Assembly: GCA_030748555.1 (NCBI GenBank) | Contig: JASMLT010000013.1 | Location: 1-34,010, forward strand | DNA length: 34,010 bases | Origin: Acidimicrobiales bacterium | Lineage (GTDB): Bacteria > Actinomycetota > Acidimicrobiia > Acidimicrobiales > MedAcidi-G1 | Direction: 5' to 3' | Shown here: one piece after another, positions 24,184 to 32,315 of the stretch | How the letters are laid out: the number at the start of each line of letters is the position of its first letter | Numbering within the stretch: position 1 is the first letter of the stretch | The notes under the pieces: generated by a model | The model's database searches: none | Told to the model about the DNA's origin: nothing | What the model saw: the letters and a program-made list of their open reading frames with translations, nothing else | Program-made: the position numbers and the translations under genes

Positions 24184-24184
24184 G

Positions 24185-25252
24185 TTGTCTACTCCTGTCA
24201 ATCAAAACGATTGCGTAGTAAAACCTGTTTCTTTAAAGAAGTCACAATTGTGTCTGGCTGTAGTAGCAGTATTGATCACAGCTTTCGCAGGTTTAGCCTT
24301 TGGCCCTGCAGATCTTGGGATGAAGGAAGTTATTCAAGAGCTCTTGAATAAATTGCCTTTAATTGACCTTGATTCAGGACTGAGTTCAAGGCAACAAGCA
24401 ATTTTGTTTGAGATTCGCCTCCCTAGGGTGGTTCTAGGTCTTCTCGTGGGCTCGATGCTTGCAACAGCAGGTGGTGCCTATCAGGGGGTTTTTCGTAATC
24501 CACTGGCAGATCCATACATTCTTGGTGTTGCTGCAGGTGCGGGATTTGGAGCCACACTGGCAATAGTTTCTGATATAGGCGACGGTTTGGGTTTTTTAGA
24601 TCCGGTTCCATTAGCTGCATTTGCTGGAGCTTTGATTGCAGTAGCTTTGACATACACAGTAGGTAGTGGTCGTGGCAGGTTGGATCAAGTTACGAGCCTT
24701 GTTCTAGCCGGAGTTGCAGTAGCGAGCTTCTTTACGGCAGTTCAAACGTTTGTTCAGCAAAGAGAGTCAGAAACCATCCGTCAAGTTTATTTCTTCGTTT
24801 TAGGTCAGCTCAGAACAGCTGGTTGGGCCGAAGTAACTCTTTTAGCTCCTTACACTCTTATTTGCATCACAGTGATTTTTTTAACCAGAAGACGATTAGA
24901 TGCGTTAACAGTAGGGGATGAAGAAGCTGGTTCTTTAGGTCTAGATGTCAGACGGATGCGTTTAATTACGGTAATTGCTGCTTCACTTGGAACAGCTGCT
25001 TCAGTTGCGGTGAGTGGACTTATCGGATTTGTCGGAATAATTGTTCCACATACGATCCGTTTGATTTTTGGAAGCAGTTATAGGGTGATCATCCCATTAA
25101 CAATCTTTTTCGGCGGAGCGTTTCTGGTGGTAGCTGATTTGGTTGCGCGGTTAATTCTCCAGCCTGCCGAAATACCCATCGGAGTTGTTACAGCTTTTCT
25201 TGGTGCACCTTTCTTTGTTGTAGTTCTACGAACGGCCTGGAAAAACTCATGA
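24185..25252 (+). CDS. btuC: Cobalamin-type ABC transporter permease (BtuC/FecCD family)
   Basis: A 355-residue inner-membrane permease with about ten hydrophobic segments. The FecCD/BtuC family signature is clear: RLPRVVLGLLVGSMLATAGGAYQGVFRNPLADPYILG around residues 78-115, and later SGLIGFVGIIVPH (about 279-291). It forms the translocation pore that pairs with the downstream ATPase. The frame begins at TTG 24185, one base after the btuF stop, with only a weak ribosome binding site; no ATG or GTG offers a better start nearby. Its TGA overlaps the next ATG (ATGA). Confidence 0.93.
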   Translation: MSTPVNQNDCVVKPVSLKKSQLCLAVVAVLITAFAGLAFGPADLGMKEVIQELLNKLPLIDLDSGLSSRQQAILFEIRLPRVVLGLLVGSMLATAGGAYQGVFRNPLADPYILGVAAGAGFGATLAIVSDIGDGLGFLDPVPLAAFAGALIAVALTYTVGSGRGRLDQVTSLVLAGVAVASFFTAVQTFVQQRESETIRQVYFFVLGQLRTAGWAEVTLLAPYTLICITVIFLTRRRLDALTVGDEEAGSLGLDVRRMRLITVIAASLGTAASVAVSGLIGFVGIIVPHTIRLIFGSSYRVIIPLTIFFGGAFLVVADLVARLILQPAEIPIGVVTAFLGAPFFVVVLRTAWKNS

Positions 25253-26019
25253 AGGCAATTGATTGCAGGAACGTTTCCGTAGCCCTTGGAGGGCACGAAG
25301 TCTTAAAAGGAATTGATCTTGAAGTGGAGATTGGCGGTTGGACAACGATTGTTGGCCCTAATGGGGCAGGTAAAAGCACTCTGATAAGAGCTACCGGTGG
25401 AATTATAGAATTTTCAGGAACTATAAAGGTAATTGATAAAAACGTTCAGGATTTGAGACATAGGGAACTAGCCAAATTCGTTGCTGTCGTATCACAAAAG
25501 CCGATAATCCCCATGGGAATGAGAGTTATGGATTATGTGCTTTTAGGAAGGGTTTCCCATCTAGGCTTTTTCGAGTCTGAAAGTAAAAACGATATCGAAA
25601 CTGCACTTCTAGCACTTGAATCATTAGACGCTTCACATCTATCAGACAGATTCGTAGGCACTCTATCTGGCGGAGAGAAACAGCGTGTTGTAGTTGCACG
25701 GGCATTAGCCCAGAGTTCTCCAGTGCTTTTACTGGACGAACCTACTACAGCATTAGACATGGGACATCAACAAGAAACCTTAGAACTTATAAATCAACTA
25801 AGAATAGAAAGAAACTTGACTGTTCTTTCCACTATGCACGATTTGACTCTCGCCGGAAGATACAGCGAACACCTGGCGATGCTTGTAGAAGGAAAAATTG
25901 TTGCTGAAGGTTCCGCAGGGGAAGTTCTTACAGAAGCATTAGTTTCTTCCCATTACGGCGCAAGAGTGAAGGTAATCGATGACAAAGATGGACCAATTGT
26001 AGTTCCTTTACCAAACTGA
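25249..26019 (+). CDS. btuD: Cobalamin-type ABC transporter ATP-binding protein (BtuD-like)
   Basis: A 256-residue ABC ATPase energising B12 uptake. Walker A GPNGAGKST is at residues 36-44, the Q-loop in VVSQKP at about 81-83, signature LSGGE at 139-143, Walker B ending LLLDEP at 160-165 with D-loop TTALD, and the switch histidine in STMHDLTL. It overlaps the permease stop by ATGA, so the three genes form one translationally linked operon under the cobalamin riboswitch. The nearest alternatives, heme- or siderophore-type ATPases, are distinguished only by that context. Confidence 0.92.
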   Translation: MKAIDCRNVSVALGGHEVLKGIDLEVEIGGWTTIVGPNGAGKSTLIRATGGIIEFSGTIKVIDKNVQDLRHRELAKFVAVVSQKPIIPMGMRVMDYVLLGRVSHLGFFESESKNDIETALLALESLDASHLSDRFVGTLSGGEKQRVVVARALAQSSPVLLLDEPTTALDMGHQQETLELINQLRIERNLTVLSTMHDLTLAGRYSEHLAMLVEGKIVAEGSAGEVLTEALVSSHYGARVKVIDDKDGPIVVPLPN

Positions 26020-26076
26020 TTTTTATTAAAGTAATTGAGCGATTACGTTCAAGAGGGACGATTCTTAGGAGTAAAC

Positions 26077-26952
26077 ATGACTGATGCTGAGAAGAAAACG
26101 GCAGATATTTTTGGTAAAAAGATGTCTTATTTAGATATTGGTGAAGGAAATCCGATTGTTTTCTTACATGGGAACCCCACTTCGTCATATTTATGGCGGA
26201 ATATCATCCCTCATGTTTCTCAAATGGGGAGATGTATAGCACCCGATTTAATAGGGCAGGGAGACTCAGACAAACTTGATAACTCAGGTCCCGCTTCTTA
26301 CAAGTATGTAGAACATCGCAAATATTTGTTTGAGTTATTGAAACAAATCGGGGTTGAGTCAAATGCAACTTTTGTCATCCATGATTGGGGTTCTGCTTTA
26401 GGTTTTGATTGGGCTATGCAAAATCCTGATTCGGTTAAGGGGGTTTGTTATATGGAGGCAATTGTGAAGCCATTCGAATCATGGGATGACTGGCCAGAAA
26501 ATGCTCGTGGCATCTTCCAAGGTTTCCGTTCAGAATCTGGAGAAGAGATGGCTCTTGAAAAAAACTTGTTTGTTGAAGGTGTATTACCTGCAGCCATATT
26601 AAGAGACCTCGAAGAAGAAGAGATGAATGAGTATCGTCGCCCTTTTTCTGAGCCTGGTGAATCTCGCAGACCCACGCTTACATGGCCGCGTGAAATTCCA
26701 ATTGAAGGGTTTCCAGAAGATGTCACAGAAATCGCTACCGCCTATGCGAAATTTATGGAAGATTCAGTATTTCCAAAGTTATTTATTAACGCGGAACCAG
26801 GAGCGATTTTGCGAGGCAAACAAAGAGATTTTTGTCGCAAATGGCAAAACCAAACAGAAGTCACTGTCGCAGGTAACCATTTCATCCAGGAGGACTCACC
26901 CGATGAGATTGGTGCAGCATTGAGTTCTTGGTACTCGAGTCTGCCTAGTTGA
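26077..26952 (+). CDS. Haloalkane dehalogenase, HLD-II (DhaA/LinB) type
   Basis: A 291-residue alpha/beta hydrolase with an active site that closely matches LinB and DhaA: N33 in [16 protein letters not shown] and W104 form the halide-binding pair, D103 ([14 protein letters not shown]) is the nucleophile, E127 (YMEAIV) the acid and H268 (AGNHFIQED) the base. The Asn-Trp pair and the acid after the sixth strand place it in subfamily HLD-II, unlike the other dehalogenase in this window. It hydrolyses halogenated alkanes to alcohols. The start is ATG 26077, with AGGAG 5 bases upstream; an in-frame TTG at 26035 lacks such a site. It follows btuD by 57 bases. Its stop overlaps the fumarase stop by 8 bases. 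Luciferase-type (Renilla) relatives share the fold but are unlikely here. Confidence 0.93.
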   Translation: MTDAEKKTADIFGKKMSYLDIGEGNPIVFLHGNPTSSYLWRNIIPHVSQMGRCIAPDLIGQGDSDKLDNSGPASYKYVEHRKYLFELLKQIGVESNATFVIHDWGSALGFDWAMQNPDSVKGVCYMEAIVKPFESWDDWPENARGIFQGFRSESGEEMALEKNLFVEGVLPAAILRDLEEEEMNEYRRPFSEPGESRRPTLTWPREIPIEGFPEDVTEIATAYAKFMEDSVFPKLFINAEPGAILRGKQRDFCRKWQNQTEVTVAGNHFIQEDSPDEIGAALSSWYSSLPS

Positions 26953-28606
26953 GTTTTACTGGAGTAGAAACCTCTGAGAAGAAGTCACCGCCTTTATCAT
27001 CCATGACAATAAAGGCAGGAAAGTTTTCAACTTCTATTTTCCATACCGCTTCCATGCCCAGTTCCGGATAATCAATCACTTCTACTTTGCGAATTGACTC
27101 AGTTGCTAAGCGGGCTGCCGGTCCACCTATAGAACCAAGATAAAAACCACCATGTAGAGAACACGAATCAGAGACTTGTTTCGAACGGTTACCTTTTGCA
27201 AGCATTATCAAACTAGCTCCTGCAGATTGGAATTTTTCCACATAGACATCCATTCGTCCTGCAGTGGTTGGGCCAAAGGAACCTGAAGCATAACCTTCTG
27301 GAGTTTTCGCAGGGCCTGCGTAGTAGACAGGATGATTAATAAGATAGTCGGGCATAGGTTCACCAGAATCAATGCGTTTAGCAATTTCGGCATGAGCCAC
27401 ATCTCTGGCTACCACCAAAGTTCCAGTCAAAGCTAGACGAGTCTTAACCGGGTGCTTGCTTAATTCAGACCTTATTTCGCTCATAGGCTTGTTCAAATCG
27501 ATAGGAACGACTTCACCAGAAAGTTCGCCTTCAAGTGTTTCGGGCAGAAAACGAGCGGGATCATCTTCGAGTTTTTCCAAAAAGATACCTTCAGAAGTTA
27601 TTTTTCCTAAAGCTTGTCTGTCTGCAGAACATGAAACTGCCACACCGACAGGATTGGAAGCGGCATGTCGAGGGAGTCGAATAACTCTCACATCGTGGCA
27701 AAAGTATTTACCTCCGAATTGTGCACCGATACCAAATTCTCTAGTCAAGTCTAAAATTTTGGTTTCCCATTCGAGGTCACGAAATCCATGGCCGCTTTCG
27801 CTTCCTTCTGTCGGTAAATGATCCAAATAACGTGCAGAGGCATATTTAGCCACTTTCAGATTAAATTCTGCAGATGTTCCTCCAATTACAACAGATAGAT
27901 GATACGGGGGGCATGCTGCGGTTCCTAGAGTTCGTAACTTTTCATCCAGAAAACTAATTAAACGTTCAGGTTCGAGAAGAGTCCTGGTTTCTTGAAAAAG
28001 AAAACTTTTATTGGCTGAACCCCCGCCCTTCGCCAAAAAAAGAAACTTGTATGAATCGCCTGGAACAGCTTCGATCTCAATCTGTGCGGGCAGATTTGTC
28101 CCAGTATTTCTTTCGGTAAACATATCTAAAGGTGCCATTTGGGAATAACGAAGGTTTGAAGTTGTGTAAGTGTCATAGACGCCTCTAGAAATAGCTTCTT
28201 TGTCGTCTGTATCAGTCAGAACCTGCTGACCTTTCTTTGCCATGATTAGAGCAGTACCGGTATCTTGACAAGATGGCAGGATGCCTCCAGCAGAGATATT
28301 GGCATTATGGAGTAGTTCCAACGCTACGAAACGGTCGTTTTCCGAAGCTTCTGGATCTTCCAGTATTTCAGCTAGTTGAGATAGATGGCTTGAACGAAAT
28401 AAGTGCGCTATATCCCGCATAGCCGTTGAGGTGATCAGTCTTAAAGCTTCTTGTTCGACTTTAAGAAATTTTTTACCATCTGGCCCTTCAACTTCGGAAA
28501 CTCCTGAATTTCCTAAATAGTTGAATTCGGTTTCTGAGTAAGGGTCGCTTAAAAGAGGGAGAAGGTCTGTGTATTCGAATTCGGGGATTTGCTCATCTTC
28601 TGCCAT
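26945..28606 (-). CDS. Class I fumarate hydratase (iron-sulfur type)
   Basis: A 553-residue two-domain fumarase of the FumA/FumB type that interconverts fumarate and malate in the TCA cycle using a [4Fe-4S] cluster. Likely cluster ligands are C113 in [11 protein letters not shown]232 in [14 protein letters not shown] and C482 in [20 protein letters not shown]. The latter motif ([13 protein letters not shown]) is highly conserved in the beta domain. Length matches E. coli FumA (548). The oxygen-sensitive iron enzyme is the only fumarase in view; whether the genome also has class II FumC is unknown. The start ATG has TAGTTT 6 bases upstream, as for a leaderless mRNA. Confidence 0.95.
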   Translation of the reverse strand: MAEDEQIPEFEYTDLLPLLSDPYSETEFNYLGNSGVSEVEGPDGKKFLKVEQEALRLITSTAMRDIAHLFRSSHLSQLAEILEDPEASENDRFVALELLHNANISAGGILPSCQDTGTALIMAKKGQQVLTDTDDKEAISRGVYDTYTTSNLRYSQMAPLDMFTERNTGTNLPAQIEIEAVPGDSYKFLFLAKGGGSANKSFLFQETRTLLEPERLISFLDEKLRTLGTAACPPYHLSVVIGGTSAEFNLKVAKYASARYLDHLPTEGSESGHGFRDLEWETKILDLTREFGIGAQFGGKYFCHDVRVIRLPRHAASNPVGVAVSCSADRQALGKITSEGIFLEKLEDDPARFLPETLEGELSGEVVPIDLNKPMSEIRSELSKHPVKTRLALTGTLVVARDVAHAEIAKRIDSGEPMPDYLINHPVYYAGPAKTPEGYASGSFGPTTAGRMDVYVEKFQSAGASLIMLAKGNRSKQVSDSCSLHGGFYLGSIGGPAARLATESIRKVEVIDYPELGMEAVWKIEVENFPAFIVMDDKGGDFFSEVSTPVKLN

Positions 28607-28612
28607 ATCTCC

Positions 28613-28618
28613 AAACTA
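28613..28618 (-). promoter_or_regulatory. Candidate leaderless -10 element of the fumarase gene
   Basis: The minus strand reads TAGTTT, then 6 bases (GGAGAT), then ATG 28606. The GGAG in the spacer is only 2 bases from the ATG, too close to serve as a normal ribosome binding site. Confidence 0.45.
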
Positions 28619-28666
28619 CCCCTACATGAGGTACTAGTTAGTTGATTAAATAACGAATATTTGACT

Positions 28667-29704
28667 TCAACTGGCTAAAAGGTCAGATGCTATTTGATCC
28701 CACATAGAAGAATCGCTATTTGAACCCAGACTATAGAAAGCCATTCTGTCAACAACATTCCCATATCTTTCAAGCACACCGGTAGCTATTGCTGCAGGTT
28801 CCCCAACGACTGCGAAAGTTTCTAACATTTCGTCATCTATGATCGTTCCCATTTCCTGCCATGCTCCTTCTTTTGACATTCTATTGAGTTCGATTTGAGC
28901 ATCTCCCCATCCGTGTAAATCCAGAACTGGACGATAAGCGGGTGTGGAAGCGTAGAAAGCTATTTGTTGTTTAATGGCTGTTGAAGAATTTTCGATTGCC
29001 TTTTCGTCATTTCCGGTTACAACAAAACCGGGTCCTACGATTTCAAAGGAATCTAAACTACGCCCAGATTTATCTAAACCACGTTGCACGGCTGGGATAG
29101 TCACCTCTTTTAAGTACCGTTCTGTGCTGAAGGCATGGCAAATAATTCCGTCGCAAACCTCCCCAGCGACTTCAGACATGAGAGGGCCGACGGCAGAAAT
29201 GAAAATTTTAGGACTTCCGTGGCTGCTTGGACCTGGATTGAAAAAAGGCGACATCAAAGTATGTGTATAGAAGTCACCTCTAAAATCTAGCCTTGAGCCG
29301 TCCTGCCAAGAGTCCCAGATTGCTCTAATGGCAGCGACCATTTCACGCATTCGTGCTGCTGGTTTTGACCATTCCATTGAAAAGCGTTTAGTTATGTGTG
29401 GTTTTATTTGAGTTCCAAGTCCAAGAATAAAACGGCCTTTACTGTAGTTTTGGAGGTCATAACCAATATTGGCGAGAATCATTGGGTTGCGGGCAAAAGC
29501 CACTGCAATTGAAGTTCCTAATTCTATTTTTTCAGTGTGTTCAGCAGCGATCATATGAGGAAAAAATGGGTCATGGCTTGTTTCTGCTGTCCAAGCACCT
29601 GAATACCCTTTGGCCTCAAGTTGTTTAGCTGAATCAATTATTGGCTGGAATCCACCTTCCAGCGAGGTTGGGAATGCAGCTCCTAGGCCGCCATCAATTT
29701 TCAT
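28667..29704 (-). CDS. F420-dependent LLM-class oxidoreductase (TIGR03617/MSMEG_2256 type)
   Basis: A 345-residue luciferase-like flavin/deazaflavin-dependent TIM-barrel oxidoreductase. The opening MKIDGGLGAAFPTSLEG, the WTAETSHDPFFPH segment (about 38-50), TSIAVAFARNPM and GRFILGLGTQIKPHI match the actinobacterial TIGR03617 group, which is expected to use coenzyme F420. An ATG two codons upstream exists, but 29704 gives the family's usual N-terminus and has TACGGT exactly 7 bases upstream. Reaction and substrate are unknown. It is divergent from the Fur-family gene across an 80-base gap, and the fumarase gene follows after 60 bases. Confidence 0.88.
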   Translation of the reverse strand: MKIDGGLGAAFPTSLEGGFQPIIDSAKQLEAKGYSGAWTAETSHDPFFPHMIAAEHTEKIELGTSIAVAFARNPMILANIGYDLQNYSKGRFILGLGTQIKPHITKRFSMEWSKPAARMREMVAAIRAIWDSWQDGSRLDFRGDFYTHTLMSPFFNPGPSSHGSPKIFISAVGPLMSEVAGEVCDGIICHAFSTERYLKEVTIPAVQRGLDKSGRSLDSFEIVGPGFVVTGNDEKAIENSSTAIKQQIAFYASTPAYRPVLDLHGWGDAQIELNRMSKEGAWQEMGTIIDDEMLETFAVVGEPAAIATGVLERYGNVVDRMAFYSLGSNSDSSMWDQIASDLLAS

Positions 29705-29711
29705 AGACATG

Positions 29712-29717
29712 ACCGTA
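29712..29717 (-). promoter_or_regulatory. Candidate leaderless -10 element of the F420-dependent oxidoreductase gene
   Basis: The minus strand reads TACGGT, 7 bases, then ATG 29704. The hexamer and spacing are the same as at surE. No ribosome binding site is visible. Confidence 0.45.
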
Positions 29718-29772
29718 GCGCGTTAAATAGAAATTTTGAAGTTTTATTGATTTTTGATGAACAATGTTCTTC

Positions 29773-29778
29773 TAAACT
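29773..29778 (+). promoter_or_regulatory. Candidate leaderless -10 element of the Fur-family gene
   Basis: TAAACT is followed by 6 bases and the GTG start at 29785. No ribosome binding site is present. No clear Fur-box inverted repeat is seen around it. Confidence 0.45.
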
Positions 29779-29784
29779 CTTGAT

Positions 29785-30267
29785 GTGGCAATAGAAAATA
29801 AAATAAGCGATGAGTTGCATCTTTTAGCCGCTCGCAGATTAAAAGCGGCTGGTATGCGTTACAGCAAATCAAGAAGAGCCATAGTAGAAGTTTTGGCTAG
29901 TGCTGGTAGACCTTTGACGCTTGAGGAAGTTTTGGCTTTTAACTCAGATGACAACCTGGCGCAGAGTTCTGTTTACAGAAATTCAACTGAACTTGTGGAT
30001 GCCGGTGTTGTAAAATGCCTAGCATCAGGGAAGGATCACAATCGTTTTGAATTGGATGATTCAATAATAGGGCATCATCATCACTTCGTATGCTTAGATT
30101 GTGGCGAGATAGAGGATTTTGAAGTTCCCGAATATTTTGAAAAAGAAATACTTCGGTTAGAGGCGGAACTTGTAGAGAAAGGGCTGTCGGTCAAAGGGCA
30201 TACGTTAGACATTCAAGGATGTTGCCCTAAGTGCTCGAAGAAAATAGAAGGCAATTTTGTTTCTTAA
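29785..30267 (+). CDS. Fur-family metal-responsive transcriptional regulator
   Basis: A 160-residue Fur-superfamily repressor. An N-terminal winged helix (about 10-90), with the conserved [16 protein letters not shown] recognition region (61-76), is followed by the metal-binding dimerisation domain. The latter has the HHHHF cluster (97-101) and two CxxC pairs, C103/C106 and C147/C150, which make a structural zinc site. The Fur, Zur and PerR branches cannot be separated by eye; the CxxC pairs fit Zur or Fur. The start is GTG 29785, with a TAAACT hexamer 6 bases upstream. The stop overlaps the Nudix gene by 11 bases. Confidence 0.93.
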   Translation: MAIENKISDELHLLAARRLKAAGMRYSKSRRAIVEVLASAGRPLTLEEVLAFNSDDNLAQSSVYRNSTELVDAGVVKCLASGKDHNRFELDDSIIGHHHHFVCLDCGEIEDFEVPEYFEKEILRLEAELVEKGLSVKGHTLDIQGCCPKCSKKIEGNFVS

Positions 30268-30754
30268 ACGTAATGCAGCTCGGGTTGTTCTCCTCGATAG
30301 TAAAAAAAGAATTTTTCTAGTAAATGCTGAGGATCCGATAGACCCATTTAAACAACCGTGGTGGGAAATCCCAGGTGGAGGGATCAGCAGAGGAGAAGAC
30401 AGTGCTATTGCTGCAGAACGTGAATTGTACGAAGAGACAGGTATCGACTCAATTCAGATGGGGCCAGTCATTTGGACTCAGCACGTTCAATTTACTTTCG
30501 GTGGCTATTTTTTCGACAGTTATGAGAAAATACATGTTGCATGGTGTGATGGGGGAGAATACCGTCCTCAGCATTTAGAAGCCTTGGAAGCGGCTGCCTT
30601 TCTGGGAGCCAGATGGTGGGAAATTAGCGAACTGCTTCAATCAGAAGAACCAGTTTTGCCAACCTTGCTGAGAGAACATATAACACCGATTGTCTCTGGG
30701 GATCTTCCTGAAGAGCCAATTGATATTTCTCCGGTTCAATTGGAAGAAAGTTAA
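30257..30754 (+). CDS. Nudix hydrolase family protein
   Basis: A 165-residue Nudix pyrophosphohydrolase. The Nudix box is complete from G41 to I63: GGISRGE, then R55-E56-L57, E59-E60 and G62-I63, all at the G-x5-E-x7-R-E-U-x-E-E-x-G-U positions. The N-terminal [19 protein letters not shown] strand pair is typical of actinobacterial members with an RRAARVLLLD-like start. Substrate (a nucleoside diphosphate derivative) is unknown. The frame starts at TTG 30257 inside the end of the Fur-family gene, so translation is probably coupled. Its stop overlaps that of the convergent small membrane protein gene by 4 bases. Confidence 0.9.
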   Translation: MFLKRNAARVVLLDSKKRIFLVNAEDPIDPFKQPWWEIPGGGISRGEDSAIAAERELYEETGIDSIQMGPVIWTQHVQFTFGGYFFDSYEKIHVAWCDGGEYRPQHLEALEAAAFLGARWWEISELLQSEEPVLPTLLREHITPIVSGDLPEEPIDISPVQLEES

Positions 30755-31014
30755 TTTTGCTCTTTTTCTTCGCGTTCTGCTCCTCTGACGGCGTAGTGAA
30801 GCAAAATTGATGGAGCTAGGACTATAGATCCAACTATTAAAAGAACGGTCAAAGTTTTGGCAACCAGATCATTAAATTCGACTGTAAGTCCAATAGCGAA
30901 AATGATCAATGACAGAAAAAAAATTGAATATCCGATTTTTCTTCCAGTATTAGCTATTAAAGAAGCCTGTTTACGACGCATTGCGAGAGAGTTTGAATCA
31001 TTTGGATTTGTCAT
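30751..31014 (-). CDS. Small two-helix membrane protein of unknown function
   Basis: An 87-residue protein with two hydrophobic segments (about 28-45 and 51-72), a polar N-terminus ([16 protein letters not shown]) and a charged tail ([11 protein letters not shown]). I do not recognise a family. A strong AAGGAG ribosome binding site lies 6 bases before the ATG, within the end of the preceding lipoprotein gene, which supports it as a real, co-expressed gene. It may be a partner of that lipoprotein. Confidence 0.75.
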   Translation of the reverse strand: MTNPNDSNSLAMRRKQASLIANTGRKIGYSIFFLSLIIFAIGLTVEFNDLVAKTLTVLLIVGSIVLAPSILLHYAVRGAEREEKEQN

Positions 31015-31017
31015 CTG

Positions 31018-31599
31018 CTACTCCTTGGAACCACGGGCAGTGCCTATAAGTTCTCCACCTTGCTTATATACGTAACAATGGATCCCTCTGAATCTAGCTT
31101 TTGAATCCTCAAAGTTTGTTCGGTTCGGAGTCAGGAAACCTAGTTTAAGTTTTGATAGTTCATAGATTTCTTCAATGAAATCTTCAAATTCGTCATAACA
31201 AACTGAAGTTGCAAAAGTTTGCATTTCTTGGTCTCCAGGCCATGGGGCACCAGGTCCGGCAGGATGTTCAACCCTGAAAAATATTTCATGTTGGTGCGGG
31301 CCTTCACAAGAGACTTTTGTGTCTATCTCCACTAGACGTTTATCGTTAGTCCAGGAGTAATGATTAAAACAGTCGCCTGCGGCAAGATTGTGTACATTAA
31401 CAACCTCTCCGATCCAGTCAGGTGTGGGTTGTGAAGTCACTGTTGGTTTCACTTCAACAGCACTAGTCGTACTGTTTACCGGTGTGGTTTCACTAACTTT
31501 TTCAGCAGTTTTTGAACAAGCTATAAAGAGAAAAGTCGAAGCAAGAAATAAAAGTAACACTTCTCTTTTTTTCCTTGAAAAAGACATTAATTTAAACAC
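31018..31599 (-). CDS. Septum_form-domain lipoprotein
   Basis: A 193-residue probable lipoprotein. A basic N-terminus and hydrophobic core lead to the candidate lipidated cysteine C28 in LFIACSK, followed by a Ser/Thr/Val-rich linker (about 30-60). The C-terminal part has the layout of the actinobacterial Septum_form domain: AGDCF, then VSCEGPHQHE, then ATSVCYDEFEDF and a last Cys in GIHCYVY, suggesting two disulfides. The family name comes from an association with septum formation; the function is poorly known. GTG 31599 has TAACCT 6 bases upstream; ATG 31587 is an alternative start that changes only four residues. Confidence 0.8.
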   Translation of the reverse strand: MFKLMSFSRKKREVLLLFLASTFLFIACSKTAEKVSETTPVNSTTSAVEVKPTVTSQPTPDWIGEVVNVHNLAAGDCFNHYSWTNDKRLVEIDTKVSCEGPHQHEIFFRVEHPAGPGAPWPGDQEMQTFATSVCYDEFEDFIEEIYELSKLKLGFLTPNRTNFEDSKARFRGIHCYVYKQGGELIGTARGSKE

Positions 31600-31605
31600 A
31601 AGACA

Positions 31606-31611
31606 AGGTTA
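31606..31611 (-). promoter_or_regulatory. Candidate leaderless -10 element of the Septum_form lipoprotein gene
   Basis: The minus strand reads TAACCT, 6 bases, then GTG 31599. There is no ribosome binding site. Confidence 0.4.
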
Positions 31612-31634
31612 GGGGTGCTGGGTCGATCTGACGG

Positions 31635-31640
31635 TACCGT
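31635..31640 (+). promoter_or_regulatory. Candidate leaderless -10 element of ccmA
   Basis: TACCGT, then 6 bases, then GTG 31647; no ribosome binding site. The hexamer is half of a perfect 10-base palindrome, ACGGTACCGT (31631-31640), which could also be an operator. Confidence 0.4.
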
Positions 31641-31646
31641 GGGCTC

Positions 31647-32315
31647 GTGTCTGTTGTAAAACTTGACGGTTTAGTTGCTTTATTAGAAGGTTTTCCAGCT
31701 TTAACAGGAGTCGATCTCACTGTGAATGCTGGTGAAATACTTTTTGTAAAAGGTCCTAACGGGGCTGGAAAAACAACTTTGTTGCACTTGTGTGCAGGAC
31801 TAATACAACCGAAAGACGGAACAGGTCTGATTTTGGGGCACGATTTGTCTTCAGAAAGAACTGCAATAAGGAAAAGAGTTGGATTACTTTCACACAGTTC
31901 AGGACTATATAGAGATCTCACAGTATTAGAAAATATTACTTTCTGGACTCAGATTGCAGGAGTTGAACAATCAGAAATTGATAGCCGTATTTCATGGGCT
32001 CTCGAGAGAATGGAATTGGACAGTAAATTGCAAAATCAGAAAGTCCGTTCTTTGTCTGCAGGTCAAATAAGAAGAACATCGTTAGCGGTTTTCATAGTGC
32101 GTAGACCAGACTTATGGCTTATGGACGAACCTCATGCGGGGCTTGATCAGGAGGGAAGACAGATTGTAGATGACCTTATTGAAGAGTCGGTAGCAGCTGG
32201 AGCTACAGCCATTGTTGCATCTCATGACTTTGAGCGTGTCTTAAAACTTTCGACAAGAGTAGTGACTCTGTCTGGAGGCGCAGTGGTGGGTGTGGAGCAT
32301 GAGGGAAATCAATGA
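31647..32315 (+). CDS. ccmA: Heme exporter ATP-binding protein CcmA
   Basis: A 222-residue ABC ATPase of the System I cytochrome c maturation complex CcmABCD, which releases holo-CcmE. Walker A GPNGAGKTT is at residues 36-44. The signature is LSAGQ rather than LSGGQ, as is typical of CcmA, followed by IRRTSLA; Walker B ends LWLMDEPHAGLD, and the switch histidine is in ASHDFER. It begins at GTG 31647 and ends in an ATGA overlap with ccmB. Identification rests on the motif variant and on the gene order ccmA-ccmB-ccmC-ccmD. Confidence 0.92.
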   Translation: MSVVKLDGLVALLEGFPALTGVDLTVNAGEILFVKGPNGAGKTTLLHLCAGLIQPKDGTGLILGHDLSSERTAIRKRVGLLSHSSGLYRDLTVLENITFWTQIAGVEQSEIDSRISWALERMELDSKLQNQKVRSLSAGQIRRTSLAVFIVRRPDLWLMDEPHAGLDQEGRQIVDDLIEESVAAGATAIVASHDFERVLKLSTRVVTLSGGAVVGVEHEGNQ

